6,161 nucleotides of DNA from Bacteroidales bacterium UBA1216 (lineage in GTDB: Bacteria > Bacteroidota > Bacteroidia > Bacteroidales > Paludibacteraceae): contig DBXI01000054.1 in the NCBI GenBank assembly GCA_002309255.1, positions 19,015 through 25,175 on the forward strand, given 5' to 3'. This document shows, one piece after another, positions 5,740 to 6,161 of this stretch (position 1 is its first letter; each line of letters opens with the position of its first letter). The position numbers and the translations under genes were made by a program. The notes below the pieces were generated by a model that worked only from the letters and a program-made list of their open reading frames with translations, searched no databases and was not told the origin of the DNA.

Positions 5740-5767
5740 GATTTGCTTGCAAGATTGGTATTTTTTT
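5720..5767 (+). terminator. Perfect 18-bp hairpin with flanking A- and T-runs
   Basis: The left arm AAAAAAATACCAATCTTG (5720-5737) pairs without mismatch with the right arm CAAGATTGGTATTTTTTT (5750-5767) around a 12-nt loop (5738-5749), and T-runs continue to 5768. This is the shape of a bidirectional rho-independent terminator at the end of the NUDIX/alkylation-fragment unit, though the stem is AT-rich. The loop also contains the likely -33 TTG (5747-5749) of the next promoter. The element may therefore be regulatory as well. Confidence 0.7.
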
Positions 5768-5777
5768 TGTACCTTTG
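5747..5777 (+). promoter_or_regulatory. Bacteroidetes-type promoter of the downstream lipoprotein gene
   Basis: The -7 box TACCTTTG (5770-5777) fits TAnnTTTG exactly, and a -33-like TTG (5747-5749) stands 20 nt upstream, the normal Bacteroidetes spacing. The spacer is almost entirely the right arm and T-run of the hairpin. The start codon follows at 5808, giving a leader of roughly 25 nt. Confidence 0.7.
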
Positions 5778-5793
5778 CACTCGTTTTGAGTGC
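5777..5793 (+). repeat. Small inverted repeat GCACTC-GTTTT-GAGTGC at the transcription start
   Basis: A perfect 6-bp inverted repeat with a 5-nt loop begins at the last base of the -7 box and covers the expected transcription start. It could be an operator half-site pair or a 5' mRNA hairpin. There is no direct evidence for either. Confidence 0.45.
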
Positions 5794-5807
5794 ATGAAAG
5801 AAAAACG

Positions 5808-6161
5808 ATGAGAAAAATTGTATTTGTATTAGGACTGGCAGCCGTTATGATGGCAGGTTGCACAAGAGGAAATGATGCGAAAGGTACTGTGTCGGCTAAT
5901 GATGCAGATTTTGCTGCGTTCGACCTGACGATGCAGGAAGCAGATTCGCTGTACAACAACATGGATTTTCGTTTGGCGTACGACCTATATCTGCAACTAT
6001 TGGACAGCAAAGGGGCGAAGGTTGATGATGAGCGAATGCTGAATGTGCTCAATAGTCTCTGTATGGCAAGCGAATTGGCAGGTCACAAGGCCGAACAGAC
6101 GCAATGGCTGGAGCAATTATTGGACTTGGCTCGCGAGACCGGAAACGCCTACTATGAGGCC
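5808..6161 (+). CDS. Lipoprotein, N-terminal part, TPR-like (possibly a sensor protein)
   Basis: The ATG at 5808 opens a frame that runs through the window end, so 118 codons are visible and the 3' part is missing. The product begins MRKIVFVLGLAAVMMAGC, a signal peptide with lipobox M-A-G-C and Cys18 as the lipidation site. After a linker, helical segments from about residue 40 (MQEADSLYNNMDFRLAYDLY at 42-61) and pairs such as LNVLNSLCMASELAGHKAEQ at 78-97 have the spacing of tetratricopeptide helices. In Bacteroidetes this layout often precedes a membrane helix and a histidine kinase or a LuxR-type output, so a sensor role is a fair guess, but that part is outside the window. It has its own promoter just upstream and follows the hairpin, so it starts a new transcription unit. 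Confidence 0.75.
   Translation, partial: MRKIVFVLGLAAVMMAGCTRGNDAKGTVSANDADFAAFDLTMQEADSLYNNMDFRLAYDLYLQLLDSKGAKVDDERMLNVLNSLCMASELAGHKAEQTQWLEQLLDLARETGNAYYEA

Overview
The window looks like an accessory stretch of a Bacteroidales chromosome (Prevotella/Bacteroides type). The evidence is two TAnnTTTG -7 promoter boxes, weak or absent Shine-Dalgarno sequences, lipoproteins with a Cys lipobox, and gene families common in gut Bacteroidetes (flavodoxin with a signal peptide, fRMsr, DUF6512-like, TIGR02172-type kinase). Every supported gene reads on the + strand.

Layout: (1) 1-123 is the C-terminal tail of a Dcu-type C4-dicarboxylate transporter. It is followed at about 124-296 by what looks like the frameshifted tail of an exported Bacteroidetes protein. 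This first part is visibly GC-richer (about 62% over 1-120 by hand count) than what follows. (2) 308-3111 is a closely packed run: free methionine-R-sulfoxide reductase, a 52-aa single-TM ORF, a C-terminally truncated YdeI/OmpD-associated protein, a DUF6512-like membrane protein, an exported flavodoxin with an abnormal C-terminus, a start-less TfoX N-terminal fragment, and an unknown lipoprotein. (3) 3148-4871 holds a metallo-beta-lactamase-fold hydrolase (DHPS-like) and an aminoglycoside-phosphotransferase-fold kinase. (4) 5021-5515 is a NUDIX hydrolase behind its own -7 box, followed at 5535-5693 by the first ~28 residues of a DNA alkylation repair (AlkD-like) protein. (5) 5720-5777 is a perfect 18-bp hairpin interlocked with a second promoter, which serves a lipoprotein (5808 to the window end) that may be the N-terminal part of a TPR-type sensor.

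Working together: most genes are small single-domain enzymes of repair or small-molecule chemistry (oxidised methionine, nucleotide sanitation, alkylated DNA, flavodoxin redox, MBL and kinase chemistry). Apart from the promoters before the NUDIX gene and the last lipoprotein, I see no promoter or terminator between 308 and 4871, so one long transcription unit is possible. The striking feature is decay: at least four genes are cut short or lack a start, and the 5' ends of the fRMsr and NUDIX genes share a 34-nt near-identical leader. I read the region as a hot spot of small insertions, deletions and recombination rather than a defined new system. No integrase, transposase, attC site, CRISPR, tRNA or rRNA is visible.
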